A stretch of 64,000 nucleotides of DNA from an uncultured bacterium (GCA_902788575.1 CADAKY010000008.1:1-64000), one strand, 5' to 3'. Positions 25,947 through 35,372 are shown, counted from the first letter of the stretch. Numbers and translations are program-made. Notes: generated by a model not told the origin, from the sequence alone.

Positions 25947-26854
25947 CCGTGTTGTGCGGAGGTATGTCATCTGAACGTGAAGTATCGCTTCGCTCAGGAA
26001 AAAATGTGCACGCAGCACTTCAAAGGCTGGGGTATAAAAATGCTCAGATAGTAGATGTAACACCGGATATTATGGATGATTTGAAAGGATTTGATTACGC
26101 ATATAATACTCTTCATGGCAAATATGGTGAAGACGGATGTATTCAGGGAATTTTGGAAATTCTTAAAATTCCTTATACCGGCTGCGGTGTGATGGCAAGT
26201 GCAATTTGTATGAATAAAGAATACACAAAAAGAATTCTGTCTACAGTAAAAGAGATTCCGCTAATCAAATCTGTTTTTGTAAAAAAAGGTGAGGATGTCA
26301 AAAAGGCAGTTGAGGGTTTAAAATATCCGCTGATAACTAAACCTGTTTCAGAAGGTTCGAGCTTTGGAATGACTAAGGTTAATAAGCCGGAAGAGCTTGA
26401 ACAAGCATATAATGAAGCAGTTAAATTTAATGATGATGTACTTATAGAAGAATTTATAGACGGATTTTTTGTAACGGTAGGCGTTTTGCATGATGAAAAC
26501 GGAAAAGCCTTTGCAACAGAGATTCTTGAAATCAGAACAAAAACCGAATGGTATGATTTTGATGCAAAATATACAAAAGGATTATCTGAATTTGTTGTGC
26601 CGGCGACAGGTTTATCAAAAGCAGCAACAGAAAAAGTTAAGTCAATTGCCGTAAAGGCTCATGAAACAGCCGGTTGTTCCGGAGTTTCAAGAGTCGATTT
26701 TATGATAAAAGATGATGAACCGTATTTTTTGGAGATTAATACAAATCCGGGGATGACTGATACCAGCGATTTGCCGGCTCAGGCAAAAGTTATGGGTATA
26801 GATTATGATACACTTGTATTAATGATACTAAACAGCGTAGGACTAAATAAATAA
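25913..26854 (+). CDS. ddl: D-alanine--D-alanine ligase
   Basis: Makes the D-Ala-D-Ala end of the peptidoglycan stem peptide using ATP. 313 residues with an ATP-grasp fold. N-terminal motif is VLCGGMSSEREVSLRSG; ATP-binding elements are KPVSEGSSFGM and LIEEFIDGFFVTVGVL; the C-terminal metal site is SRVDFMIKDDEPYFLEINTNPGMT. The ribosome site GAGGAAG lies inside murB. It is coupled to ftsQ by TAATG. Confidence 0.96.
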   Translation: MQYIVQKEAKIAVLCGGMSSEREVSLRSGKNVHAALQRLGYKNAQIVDVTPDIMDDLKGFDYAYNTLHGKYGEDGCIQGILEILKIPYTGCGVMASAICMNKEYTKRILSTVKEIPLIKSVFVKKGEDVKKAVEGLKYPLITKPVSEGSSFGMTKVNKPEELEQAYNEAVKFNDDVLIEEFIDGFFVTVGVLHDENGKAFATEILEIRTKTEWYDFDAKYTKGLSEFVVPATGLSKAATEKVKSIAVKAHETAGCSGVSRVDFMIKDDEPYFLEINTNPGMTDTSDLPAQAKVMGIDYDTLVLMILNSVGLNK

Positions 26855-27717
26855 TGTCAGATGAAGAAGAACAACTGCAGAATTCTGCAAGATATAAACA
26901 AAACAGAAGATTAAAACAGGCAAGAATGCAGAGACAAGTGAGGAAATCTCAGCGGCGTCTTAATAAACTTCGTGCATGGTGGAAGTTATTTATTCTTTTT
27001 TTCATTACTGCACTATGTTTTTATATTCTGAAAATGCCCCAGTGGAGACTTCACAAAAATGCATTCGACAGGCTTGACAGTCCGGCTCTGGAAATTGTAA
27101 ATAATAAGATTGTTCCGGCGCAGAAAGTTCTTTCTGCCTTGAGGAGAAATCAGGTAGATACAAGACCAATCTTTTTGGTAAAAACTGATAATATCAAAGA
27201 AAGCATAATGAAGCTTGAACCGGTTCAGAATGTTTATATAAGAAGGTTCTGGTTTCCGGCAAGGCTCAAAATAATCATTGTTGAAAGGACTCCGATTCTT
27301 ACAATTGCACCTGATATTGATGTTGAACCTATTGCATTCTTTTCTTCGGACGGAAAGCTTATAGGAAGAGACTATATGCCTTTGGCTCCTGAGTATAAAA
27401 CCGTTCGTGTTATTACGTACGGAAGAGGAGATGATTACAGAAACTGGAATAAAACAAAAGTTAATAATTTCAGAAAATTGGCGGCATATATAGAAGCTGA
27501 TTCCGGTGAAAGTGTAGAATATATTGATTATAGAAATCCGCAGGATGTATATGTTAAAATCCCGACAGTTAATATCAGACTCGGGAATTTCAATGCAGGA
27601 ACATTTGATAAAATACATAGAATACCGTCACTCCTTCCGCAAGTGAAGATGCTTAATAAAAAAGTTAAGTATATTGACCTGAGGTGGGATACAAACTATA
27701 TAAAACTGGATGAATAA
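26854..27717 (+). CDS. ftsQ: cell division protein FtsQ
   Basis: 287 residues. A strongly basic cytoplasmic tail of about 50 residues precedes one membrane segment (WWKLFILFFITALCFYIL). A POTRA domain follows (NNKIVPAQKVLSALRRNQ ... LEPVQNVYIRRFWFPARLKIIIVERTPI), then the beta domain. It links early and late division proteins at the septum. Its position after murB-ddl is the classic division/cell-wall gene order. Both ends overlap neighbours by TAATG, indicating tight coupling. Confidence 0.9.
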   Translation: MSDEEEQLQNSARYKQNRRLKQARMQRQVRKSQRRLNKLRAWWKLFILFFITALCFYILKMPQWRLHKNAFDRLDSPALEIVNNKIVPAQKVLSALRRNQVDTRPIFLVKTDNIKESIMKLEPVQNVYIRRFWFPARLKIIIVERTPILTIAPDIDVEPIAFFSSDGKLIGRDYMPLAPEYKTVRVITYGRGDDYRNWNKTKVNNFRKLAAYIEADSGESVEYIDYRNPQDVYVKIPTVNIRLGNFNAGTFDKIHRIPSLLPQVKMLNKKVKYIDLRWDTNYIKLDE

Positions 27718-28799
27718 TGCCAAAAAGTGCCTATATTCATATTCCTTTTTGCAAAAGCAAATGCAAATATTGTTCGTTTGTATCTTTTAACAAACCGGAT
27801 TTGATAACCGGGTATATGTATTCTCTGATGAAAGAAATCTCTGAAAATTATAAAGGAGAATTGCTGAATACATTGTATTTTGGAGGTGGAACGCCTTCGC
27901 TCATACCTGCTGATTTATTAAAAAAGGTTATCAAAAAATTTAATGTTAGTGAAAATACAGAAATTACTCTGGAATTAAATCCGGATGATTCAAATGCGGA
28001 ATACCTCTCAGAATTAAAAAATATCGGCATAAACAGGCTTAGCATAGGTTCTCAGACCTTTAATGACAATATTTTAAATTTAATCGGCAGACGTCATAAT
28101 TCGGAACAAATTATTAAAGCTGTTAATGAAGCAAAATCTGCGGGGTTTACAAATATAAGCCTTGATTTAATATACGGACTTCCGTCACAAACAACGGCAT
28201 TATTGAAGACAGATTTGGAAAAAATTACCTCTTTGAATATTCAGCACATTTCAACTTATGGGCTAAAAATAGAGGAACAATCCGCATTTGGTATGAATCC
28301 TCCGGAAAATTTGCCGGATGATGATATTCAAGCAGATATGTATGAAATAATTAACAAAACATTGGAAAATGAAGGCTTTTCAAGATATGAGATAAGTAAT
28401 TTTTCAAAACCCGATTATGAATCAAAACATAATCTCAATTATTGGAATAATGATGAATATTATGGGTTTGGAGTTGCTGCACATGGTTATGTTGACGGAA
28501 TAAGGTATTATAATACTTCTTCTCTTGAAAAATATATACAAAATCCCTCAAATCATGAATACGGGAAATTTTTAACCGATAAGGAAAAGCTTGAAGAAGA
28601 AATATTTTTGGGTTTCAGAAAAACTTCCGGTATAAATATTGATTATATAAACAATAAATTTAATATAGATTTTGAAAAAAAATATGCAAAAATATTATCA
28701 AAATATAAAGACTTTTTAATAAAAACAAAAAATAGTTATTCTCTTAATCTTCGCGGTGTATTAATAAGCAACTTGATTCTTGCCGAATTCATTGATTAA
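27717..28799 (+). CDS. hemW: HemW-type radical SAM protein
   Basis: 360 residues. The motif YIHIPFCKSKCKYCSF places cluster ligands at C12, C16 and C19. GGGTPSLI and the HemN-like C-terminal region (YEISNFSKPDYESKHNLNYWNNDEYYGFGVAAHG) are conserved. HemW proteins are haem chaperones; they are often annotated as coproporphyrinogen oxidase but lack that activity. The extra N-terminal cysteine after the cluster found in true HemN is absent, supporting HemW. Last gene of the murB-ddl-ftsQ cluster. Confidence 0.88.
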   Translation: MPKSAYIHIPFCKSKCKYCSFVSFNKPDLITGYMYSLMKEISENYKGELLNTLYFGGGTPSLIPADLLKKVIKKFNVSENTEITLELNPDDSNAEYLSELKNIGINRLSIGSQTFNDNILNLIGRRHNSEQIIKAVNEAKSAGFTNISLDLIYGLPSQTTALLKTDLEKITSLNIQHISTYGLKIEEQSAFGMNPPENLPDDDIQADMYEIINKTLENEGFSRYEISNFSKPDYESKHNLNYWNNDEYYGFGVAAHGYVDGIRYYNTSSLEKYIQNPSNHEYGKFLTDKEKLEEEIFLGFRKTSGINIDYINNKFNIDFEKKYAKILSKYKDFLIKTKNSYSLNLRGVLISNLILAEFID

Positions 28800-28945
28800 A
28801 TTTGTGTAATATTTCTTAATGTTTGCTCGTAAAAAAAGCAATTTTTTCTTCTTAATATACTTTACATATAAAGAAGAGCTTTTATGCAAAGTAAGTATTA
28901 CAAAGTTTTAAAAATTGAAGTCCGATAAAAGCAAGGAGAAACGAT

Positions 28946-29098
28946 ATGAATGAAGTTTTGGCTTTAAAAAATAAACAATTGAACTCAGAAGACAATCTTA
29001 AAAAAATTCAGAAAATGAAATTCCACATTATTTCAAATTTCGGATATATTTGCAAGCGTGATTATCTGCAGAATTTTACACTTGATAACACAAAGTGA
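28946..29098 (+). CDS. small protein of 50 residues
   Basis: An ATG with a near-perfect GCAAGGAG ribosome site begins a 50-residue ORF, MNEVLALKNKQLNSEDNLKK and onward, ending YLQNFTLDNTK. It is charged and probably helical, with one Cys (YICKR). There are no similar small proteins nearby. The stop lies one base before the end of the convergent decarboxylase gene. Function unknown. The other 146 bases of the 28800-28945 gap show no further feature. Confidence 0.55.
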   Translation: MNEVLALKNKQLNSEDNLKKIQKMKFHIISNFGYICKRDYLQNFTLDNTK

Positions 29099-29099
29099 C

Positions 29100-30554
29100 T
29101 TATTTTACGACTTCAAGAAATTCATAATCGTTTAAGTAGGGCATGTGTTCTTTTGTAATCAATTCTCCCGGTAAAAGTATTGATATACCCGGAGGGCACT
29201 CAGCAACAACTTCAGCTGAAATTCTGCCAACTGCATCTTTCTTTAATATCGTTTCTTTTTCTGCATAAAAAGCTTCTCTAAGGCTCATTTTTATTTGTGG
29301 TTCAAGCATTGGCATATGCTTTCTTTTTTCAAGATAATAAATGTCCTGATATTCTTTTGAGGCTATTTTTTCAAGGCAGTCTGCCAAATATACAAAATCA
29401 GAGCGTTTGTTCCCGATATTACACAGAATTAAAACGCCAATATCCGATGCGGATTCTACTTCTATGTTAAAATCAATTTCTAAGATTGATTCCAAGCGTT
29501 TCCCTGAGAGACCGTCAATTTTAATAAAGACCTTTGTAACATCGGTTTTGTATCCAAAATCACCTTTAAGTTGATGGAGATGTGGTATATTATCAAGTCT
29601 TGTTCTTAAATATTTTGCATTATTAACTGCTCTTGACAGAAGTTTTTTGCCGTTTTCCGACTGCAAGTTTGCTCTGGCTGCGTCTAAGCTTCCGAGCAGC
29701 AATAAAGACGGGCTTGTTGTGTGTAAAAGTTTTAATGCTTTTTCTACGCTCTTTTCATCAAGAGTAGAATCTTGTGAAATGTGCAGCATTGAGGTTTGGC
29801 TCATACTTCCGCCTGTTTTGTGCAGAGAATGAACAACCGCATCTGCTCCGAGTTTAAGCGCAGTTTCCGGAAGATGTTTATTAAAATTCCACAGGCACCC
29901 GTGAGCTTCATCAACAATCAAGGGCACATTGTATTTTTTACAAACATTACTGATTGATTTTATATCTGATACAACACCTTCATAAGTAGGGTTTGTAACC
30001 CAAACCATTGAAATTGTTTTATCTTTTTTTAAAAGTTCTTCAATCTGTTCAGCTTCAATATTTCCCCAGATTGACCAATCGTCGATTCTTTTGGGACAGA
30101 CCCAAACAGGCTCTGCACCGGAAATAATAAGTCCGGTTAAAATAGAGCGGTGACAATTTCGGTTTACGATAACTTTTTGTCCTTTTTTTGTCAGCGCCAT
30201 TGCAATCGCCAAATTTCCTGCTGTAGAACCGTTAAGAAGGAAGAATGTTTTCTTTGCTCCAAAAGCCTGAGCAGCAAGCTCCTGTGCTTCTTTAATCGGA
30301 CCGGTTGCAGGGTGCAGTGTCCCGAGATTGTCAAATTCGTCTGTTGTATCAAGATTTAATGCTTTCTCTCCGATTAAGTGTTTAAAATCTTTAAAAACAG
30401 CTTTCCCTTTTGTATGTCCGGGGATGTGAAATTGATATGTCGGGTGCTCATAAGCAGTTTGCAAAGCTTCTACTATAGGCGCTTTTATTTTGGTTGATTC
30501 ATTTATTTGGTTTTCGATTTTTTCAGTCAATTCTTTTCTTCCGTTTGTATACAA
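29100..30554 (-). CDS. Orn/Lys/Arg decarboxylase family protein, PLP-dependent
   Basis: 484 residues. Fold type I PLP domain: TTDEFDNLGTLHPATGPI, then STAGNLAIAMAL, VDEAHGCLWNF, and the PLP-binding Lys in HSLHKTGGS. The C-terminal part contains RISAEVVAECPPGISILLPGE, typical of the short SpeA/YaaO-type arginine or lysine decarboxylases. It would produce agmatine or cadaverine, feeding polyamine synthesis; the substrate cannot be told. The start is uncertain: TTG at 30554 lies just after TATACT, while an internal TTG about 24 bases on has a GGAAG ribosome site. Confidence 0.85.
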   Translation of the reverse strand: MYTNGRKELTEKIENQINESTKIKAPIVEALQTAYEHPTYQFHIPGHTKGKAVFKDFKHLIGEKALNLDTTDEFDNLGTLHPATGPIKEAQELAAQAFGAKKTFFLLNGSTAGNLAIAMALTKKGQKVIVNRNCHRSILTGLIISGAEPVWVCPKRIDDWSIWGNIEAEQIEELLKKDKTISMVWVTNPTYEGVVSDIKSISNVCKKYNVPLIVDEAHGCLWNFNKHLPETALKLGADAVVHSLHKTGGSMSQTSMLHISQDSTLDEKSVEKALKLLHTTSPSLLLLGSLDAARANLQSENGKKLLSRAVNNAKYLRTRLDNIPHLHQLKGDFGYKTDVTKVFIKIDGLSGKRLESILEIDFNIEVESASDIGVLILCNIGNKRSDFVYLADCLEKIASKEYQDIYYLEKRKHMPMLEPQIKMSLREAFYAEKETILKKDAVGRISAEVVAECPPGISILLPGELITKEHMPYLNDYEFLEVVK

Positions 30555-30699
30555 ATCCTGATAGTATAATACCCGAAAAAAATTTTTTTTGCCACAAATT
30601 TAGCTGAAAACTTTAACTAAAATATTTATTACTTGGGAAAGAAGTTATTCTCTTTATATTTAGTTTCTTTTTTAAATATACAAACTGTTATATCTGTTG

Positions 30700-30705
30700 T
30701 AAAAT
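30700..30705 (+). promoter_or_regulatory. -10 box of holA, start codon near +1
   Basis: TAAAAT ends eight bases before the ATG at 30713, with no ribosome site in between. Fourth candidate leaderless start in the window. Confidence 0.45.
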
Positions 30706-30712
30706 ATCAGAT

Positions 30713-31675
30713 ATGGCAGTTTATTTTTTTTACGGGGATGAAGATTTTAATATAGATACAGAAATTGAGCGTATGCGCTCAAAACTCAATCCTGACTTTA
30801 TTTCTATGAGTTATCAGGTTTTGGACAATCCGAATTATCAAACACTCATCCAAGCTCTCAGAACCCCTCCGATGATGTTTGGAGATATGCTTATTGTTAT
30901 TAATGCAGAAAAGTATTTTGCAGGAAATAAAAATTATTTTGATGATAAAGAGCTTGATGACATTGAAGATGCTCTTAGCACAAATCCTGACGGACTTAAT
31001 ATAGTTTTTTCAGTAAAACTTCCGAGAAACGAAGGTAAAAAACTTGATTCAAGACGAAAATTGTATAAAATTTTATCTAAAACAAACTCAAAAGAGTTTC
31101 CGACATTTAAGACTTATAAAACAGCCGAAATAGCAGGCTGGATTAAAGCAAGAGGTAAAACTAAGGATATAAGCTTTAAAGATGATGCAATTGAGCTTTT
31201 TATAGAACATATCGGAAACAATTTGCGTGAGTTTGACGGTGAGATGGATAAGCTGAAATTGATGGCTTATCCGGAAAAAATAATTACAAAACAAATGGTT
31301 GAAGAAATTTGTATTTCTAATCAGGATTTGTTTAATTTTACAGAACTTATTATGCGCGGTGAAAAAGACAGGGCGCTTTTGGAATTTAAAAAACTTCTTG
31401 ACAAAAAGCATCCGCTGGAACTTTTGTCTGCGATTCAGACGATGCTGAGAAAATGGATTGTTTTAAAAACCAAAAGTTCTTCTTCTCCTGCGGAGCTTTC
31501 AAGATTGACAGGAATGCACGAGTTTGTCGTAAAGCAGACAATTCAAAAATTAAGAAATACGGCTTTATCGGATTTAGTAAAGTTAAAGTCGAATTTGTTT
31601 GATGTGGAATATAAAATAAAATCTGCAGAATCTGTTGATATGATTTCGGAGGTTGAGTGTGCGATTATCAGATAA
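30713..31675 (+). CDS. holA: DNA polymerase III delta subunit
   Basis: Clamp-loader subunit that opens the sliding clamp. 320 residues. The N-terminus MAVYFFYGDEDFNIDTEIERM is the family start, followed by the divergent AAA-like domain, the helical IEHIGNNLREFDGEMDKLKL segment and a C-terminal collar (LSAIQTMLRKWIVLKT). It overlaps holB, so two clamp-loader subunits are co-expressed. Probably translated from a leaderless mRNA. Confidence 0.9.
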   Translation: MAVYFFYGDEDFNIDTEIERMRSKLNPDFISMSYQVLDNPNYQTLIQALRTPPMMFGDMLIVINAEKYFAGNKNYFDDKELDDIEDALSTNPDGLNIVFSVKLPRNEGKKLDSRRKLYKILSKTNSKEFPTFKTYKTAEIAGWIKARGKTKDISFKDDAIELFIEHIGNNLREFDGEMDKLKLMAYPEKIITKQMVEEICISNQDLFNFTELIMRGEKDRALLEFKKLLDKKHPLELLSAIQTMLRKWIVLKTKSSSSPAELSRLTGMHEFVVKQTIQKLRNTALSDLVKLKSNLFDVEYKIKSAESVDMISEVECAIIR

Positions 31676-32501
31676 ATATCCCTTTTTAACAAATTATTTT
31701 ACCGAAGCACTCTCTAATCAAAACAGAGCTTTGCCTCAAAGTTTACTCTTTTATGGTAACGATTTGGAAGCTCAATATATTTTAGCTAAAGAAATTGCAC
31801 GGATGCTAAATTGTAAAGAAGACAAGTCCGACAATTGTGAATGTCTGAATTGTAAATGGATTAATGAAAATACACACCCTGCAGTCATGACAATATCTCG
31901 TATTGATAATAAGCCTGATGATGACGATACAACAACTGTTATTTCTACAAAACAATCTCAAATGATTAAGGAAATTCTTGTTTCGGCATCGGAATTTCAT
32001 AGGGTGTTTATATTTTGTGATAAAGATGATGAAGGAAATATTCTTGGATTAAATCCTCTTAATTTTCAGGATAAAACAGCTAATTCACTTTTGAAAATAA
32101 TTGAAGAACCGCAACCGGGGGTTACATTTATATTTTTAACCAGATATATAGATGATGTTTTGTCTACAATTGTTTCACGCTCGCAGTGTTTCTTTGTACC
32201 TTCCGGAAACAATAATGAAACTTATGATTATTCTCTTATAGACGGAATTTTTACGGATTATCTGACTTTTGAAAGGAAAAATGTTTTTGAGATTTCGCAG
32301 AAATTGCAAAATATTGAAGCACCTGTAACAGATATTTTATCTTCCATACAAAATTATATTTTGCAGCTTTTGAAACAAAATCCTAAGAGAACAGATTTAA
32401 TTAAGCATATAGAAATATTAGAAGAGGCTAAACATCAGGCAGATTTAGGGATAAAACCCATAAATATATTTGATGATATGTGTTTAAAGTTGATAAAATA
32501 G
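31659..32501 (+). CDS. holB: DNA polymerase III delta' subunit
   Basis: 280 residues. The AAA-like clamp-loader start is LPQSLLFYGNDLEAQYILAKEIARML, with a cysteine cluster CECLNC typical of the zinc module, and TANSLLKIIEEPQPGVTFIFLT before the SRC-type motif VSRSQCFF. Walker A is degenerate, as expected for delta'. The frame opens at TTG 31653, but GGAGG at 31648-31652 sits immediately before it, so GTG 31659 (six-base spacing) is the better start. The gene begins inside the end of holA. Confidence 0.87.
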   Translation: MRLSDKYPFLTNYFTEALSNQNRALPQSLLFYGNDLEAQYILAKEIARMLNCKEDKSDNCECLNCKWINENTHPAVMTISRIDNKPDDDDTTTVISTKQSQMIKEILVSASEFHRVFIFCDKDDEGNILGLNPLNFQDKTANSLLKIIEEPQPGVTFIFLTRYIDDVLSTIVSRSQCFFVPSGNNNETYDYSLIDGIFTDYLTFERKNVFEISQKLQNIEAPVTDILSSIQNYILQLLKQNPKRTDLIKHIEILEEAKHQADLGIKPINIFDDMCLKLIK

Positions 32502-32503
32502 AT

Positions 32504-33334
32504 TTACGCCTCTTCTTTTGGTGCAAGAGTTCCTAAAATATAAGCATTAACAAAAATGCTGTAAATATTTAGTATAAAAGTTATTCCGCAGTATATTAAT
32601 GCAATACTGTTTTGCAAAAAATCTTTCCCTATTGAATGAGATGATGTGATTCCAAATGCGGAGGCAATAATTATATTTATGTAATATAAAATTGCTGCAA
32701 ATAAAAGAAATTGAATAACTTTAAATAAATATCTAAATGGGTATGTTCCCATAATATGAATAGCTTTTGGCAAATTCCATACAGCGAAAACAGAATTTCT
32801 GTTCGCATAATTCCACATAAGTGCAGGTACGAACAGTCCGATGAAACAATATAACCCGATATAAGTCATTATTATTTGGGTATTGTCAAACATTAACAGT
32901 TTAAATGATTCTCCTGATGTGAAAAAAGTGAAAATGACAAACAGGATTAGAGGGTATAAAAGCATTAGAGATGCAACTATTGATGCAATCCCGCGCCATA
33001 CAAATTTTGCAGTTCCCAGTTCCGGAAGCTCAATTGTTTCAATTTCCTTTATTGAATGTTTAGCATATATATTTGATGCAGTAATATCAGTTTCACGATT
33101 TATAATTCTCTCTGTCAGTTCCCAAAAATATCCCTGCAGCATAAGAGTTGGCATTAATAAAGAAATTACTGCCAATAAATATGATATTTGTGATATTAAA
33201 GTATCATTAATTGTGTTTGAACATATAAGTAAAACAAATGTAAGAATTAAGAAAAATAGTATTCTGAAAATTAAATAAAATACATGTTCCCTGAAATTTT
33301 CAGTTTTAAACATCCAATAAAGGGGTTTTATCAT
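32504..33334 (-). CDS. unknown multi-pass membrane protein (DUF4013-like)
   Basis: 276 residues with about six membrane segments: ILFFLILTFVLLICS, ISYLLAVISLLMPTLML, IASIVASLMLLYPLILFVIFTFF, and three more. The order of segments and the WNYANRNSVFAVWNLPKA region resemble DUF4013 membrane proteins, but I am not certain. It follows the tandem TolR/ExbD genes on the same strand with a 16-base gap and may be the last gene of that operon. Convergent with holB, with two bases between. Confidence 0.65.
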   Translation of the reverse strand: MIKPLYWMFKTENFREHVFYLIFRILFFLILTFVLLICSNTINDTLISQISYLLAVISLLMPTLMLQGYFWELTERIINRETDITASNIYAKHSIKEIETIELPELGTAKFVWRGIASIVASLMLLYPLILFVIFTFFTSGESFKLLMFDNTQIIMTYIGLYCFIGLFVPALMWNYANRNSVFAVWNLPKAIHIMGTYPFRYLFKVIQFLLFAAILYYINIIIASAFGITSSHSIGKDFLQNSIALIYCGITFILNIYSIFVNAYILGTLAPKEEA

Positions 33335-33350
33335 ACTTCCTCTTTCTCAG

Positions 33351-33728
33351 TTATCTTGCAAGCGAAATACTTGTAACACCTACATTTCTTGCGCTGTCCA
33401 TAAGTTTTACTACAGCACCGTGTTCAGCATTATCATCAACCTGAATTAACATTCCGTCCGGAAAGTCTTTTGCTTTTTCAGAAACAATTTTTTCAATATC
33501 CGTTACTGCAACTTCCGCTCCGTCAAAGAAATATTTGTTGTCGTCAGTGACGGTAAAGTTCATAATCTTAGGATCTTTGGCGATTTCTTCTTTATTAACT
33601 ACCTCCGGAACGGCGAGATTTAAACCCTGCTGGTCAAGCATAGGTGCTATAACCATCATTATGATTAAAAGTACCAAAAATATATCGGTTAAAGGTGTTA
33701 TGTTAATTTCGTTAAAACTGTCTCGCAT
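33351..33728 (-). CDS. ExbD/TolR-type proton channel protein, copy 2
   Basis: 125 residues. One N-terminal membrane helix with the conserved Asp: NEINITPLTDIFLVLLIIMMV. The periplasmic domain ends LMDSARNVGVTSISLAR. ExbD/TolR with ExbB/TolQ uses the proton gradient to energise TonB or TolA. It is directly adjacent to a second ExbD-type gene (no gap), which is itself unusual and suggests a heteromeric channel. Confidence 0.92.
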   Translation of the reverse strand: MRDSFNEINITPLTDIFLVLLIIMMVIAPMLDQQGLNLAVPEVVNKEEIAKDPKIMNFTVTDDNKYFFDGAEVAVTDIEKIVSEKAKDFPDGMLIQVDDNAEHGAVVKLMDSARNVGVTSISLAR

Positions 33729-34247
33729 TTATTCACTCCAATTGTCATATTGATTGTCGCCGGGGAGAGTCGTAGAAGCCCCATTTAGTGTATTAGAATT
33801 CTGAGCTTGCTCTGCGGCTTGTTCCAGTTCTTTTTGTTCTTTTTTGTTTAAAGGTTCACCTGCAACAATCAGTTTTTTGTAGTTCGCATCTTGTGCGGCA
33901 TCCATTATTTCCAATATTATAGAACTCTTTGTTTTTTCATCAGCCTTAACAACTACTTCAGGATTTTCCGAGTTTCCTTTCAGACGTTCCAAATCTTTTG
34001 ACAACATAGGGATAGATGTTTTTGTTCCATCTACATATATAGTCCCGTCTTTTGCAACCGAAACCGTAACTTTACCTTGTTCAATTGCGGTACCGCTATT
34101 AACTTCCGGAACGGTAATTGAATTATCAATTGACTGAAAGCTTGGTGCAATAACCATCATTATGATTAAGAGCACGAGAAAAATATCCGTCAATGGTGTT
34201 ATGTTGATTTCTGTAAATAAAGCTTTTTTACCTTTTTTTATACTCAT
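33729..34247 (-). CDS. ExbD/TolR-type proton channel protein, copy 1
   Basis: 172 residues. N-terminal helix FTEINITPLTDIFLVLLIIMMV, nearly identical to copy 2 at protein and DNA level, followed by a similar periplasmic domain (VEVKADEKTKSSIILEIMDAAQ-like). It has a 45-residue Gln/Asn/Glu-rich C-terminal extension (EQKELEQAAEQAQNSNT) missing from copy 2. Lies 16 bases after the ExbB/TolQ gene. Confidence 0.92.
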   Translation of the reverse strand: MSIKKGKKALFTEINITPLTDIFLVLLIIMMVIAPSFQSIDNSITVPEVNSGTAIEQGKVTVSVAKDGTIYVDGTKTSIPMLSKDLERLKGNSENPEVVVKADEKTKSSIILEIMDAAQDANYKKLIVAGEPLNKKEQKELEQAAEQAQNSNTLNGASTTLPGDNQYDNWSE

Positions 34248-34263
34248 TTTTAACCTTTATTTT

Positions 34264-34914
34264 TTATAAAGCTACTGTTGAAGATGCTGAGCTTACTTTA
34301 ACTTCTTCTTCTGAATCAACAAAGCTCAAGAATAATAACTTGATTAATTGGAAATCGTCTTCAAATCTCTTAACCGTAGATTGGAATCCGTTGTAGCAAA
34401 CAACTGCGACAATTGCGACACCAAGACCGAAGGCAGTTGCGATAAGTGCAGAACCGATACCGAATGCTACCGCTGCGGATTGGTTTCCTTGTGCAGCAAG
34501 GTCTTGGAATGTAAACAAAATTCTTACAACCGTACCGAATAAACCTAAGAATGGTGCAACACCGCCGATGGTACCGAGAATTGTCAATCTGTGTTCAAGT
34601 TTTCTTGTAGCAAGTGCTGCTGCGATATCAAAAGAACGTGAGAACCCTTTTTTCTGCTCTGAAAGAATTCTTACCGCTTCTTCAGTTACCTCTCCGATTA
34701 TACCTCCGCACTGAATAGCAAGATTTTGAGCCCCGTTAAGGTTGTTTCTTGATAATTCTTTTTGTAATCTCGGAATAAACTCAATTACATTACGTTTGTT
34801 AGCGTTATAGTACGTAGCTCTATCGATTGCAACCATGATTGTAAGTATTGAACACAATACAATCGGTAAAAGTACCCACCAGTCCTGTTTCATTGTTTCT
34901 AAAAGTAGTTCCAT
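34264..34914 (-). CDS. MotA/TolQ/ExbB family proton channel protein
   Basis: 216 residues with three membrane segments. The first helix is WWVLLPIVLCSILTIMVAIDR; the family core is ILGTIGGVAPFLGLFGTVVRI and IGSALIATAFGLGVAIVAVVCYN. With the two ExbD-type proteins it forms the motor of a TonB- or Tol-type system in the inner membrane. Its presence implies an outer membrane. Confidence 0.94.
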   Translation of the reverse strand: MELLLETMKQDWWVLLPIVLCSILTIMVAIDRATYYNANKRNVIEFIPRLQKELSRNNLNGAQNLAIQCGGIIGEVTEEAVRILSEQKKGFSRSFDIAAALATRKLEHRLTILGTIGGVAPFLGLFGTVVRILFTFQDLAAQGNQSAAVAFGIGSALIATAFGLGVAIVAVVCYNGFQSTVKRFEDDFQLIKLLFLSFVDSEEEVKVSSASSTVAL

Positions 34915-34939
34915 AATTTATACCTCATTTCTTTTTATT

Positions 34940-35350
34940 TTATTTAGATACTGTATGTCTTTGCATACCAAAATCGAATCCTAATTCAACACTTGGTCTT
35001 TTGTATGATTCCGGAAGCGGTGAAAATTTAGTCTTGTTTGCCGCTTCTATAAGTGAATTGTTGAAACCCTCACTTGGAGACGGTGCTGCAAGTTTGCATG
35101 ATTCAAGTTCACCTTTTTTGTTTATTTTTACAACAAGTGTTGCAAAATTCTCAAATTGATCCGTTGGCGGATACCAATTATTTTTGATTTTTTTGCGAGT
35201 CAGCGCTATATAATCTTCCATATCTTCTTTTGCGGTTTGTTTTACTGAAATCTCCTGATTTTCAGTTTCTGAGTAACACGGAGCAGTATTGTATACAACG
35301 CCGGTAAGAATTATCGTCAAAGCTATCAAATAAATTTTAAAATTTTTCAT
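34940..35350 (-). CDS. exported TonB C-terminal-domain protein
   Basis: 136 residues. The N-terminus is a signal peptide or anchor (MKNFKIYLIALTIILTGVVYN). The rest is a single TonB/TolA C-terminal domain: ALTRKKIKNNWYPPTDQFENFATLVVKINKKGELESC...LPESYKRPSVELGFDF. This aligns with the C-terminal domain of the next gene upstream. The frame opens 57 bases earlier, but AAGGAG precedes the ATG at 35350. Confidence 0.85.
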   Translation of the reverse strand: MKNFKIYLIALTIILTGVVYNTAPCYSETENQEISVKQTAKEDMEDYIALTRKKIKNNWYPPTDQFENFATLVVKINKKGELESCKLAAPSPSEGFNNSLIEAANKTKFSPLPESYKRPSVELGFDFGMQRHTVSK

Positions 35351-35372
35351 AAATTCACTTACTCCTTTTATT

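Noticed and set aside
27013-27618. 201-residue minus-strand ORF
   Set aside because: Antisense to ftsQ and unlike any protein family; no ribosome site.
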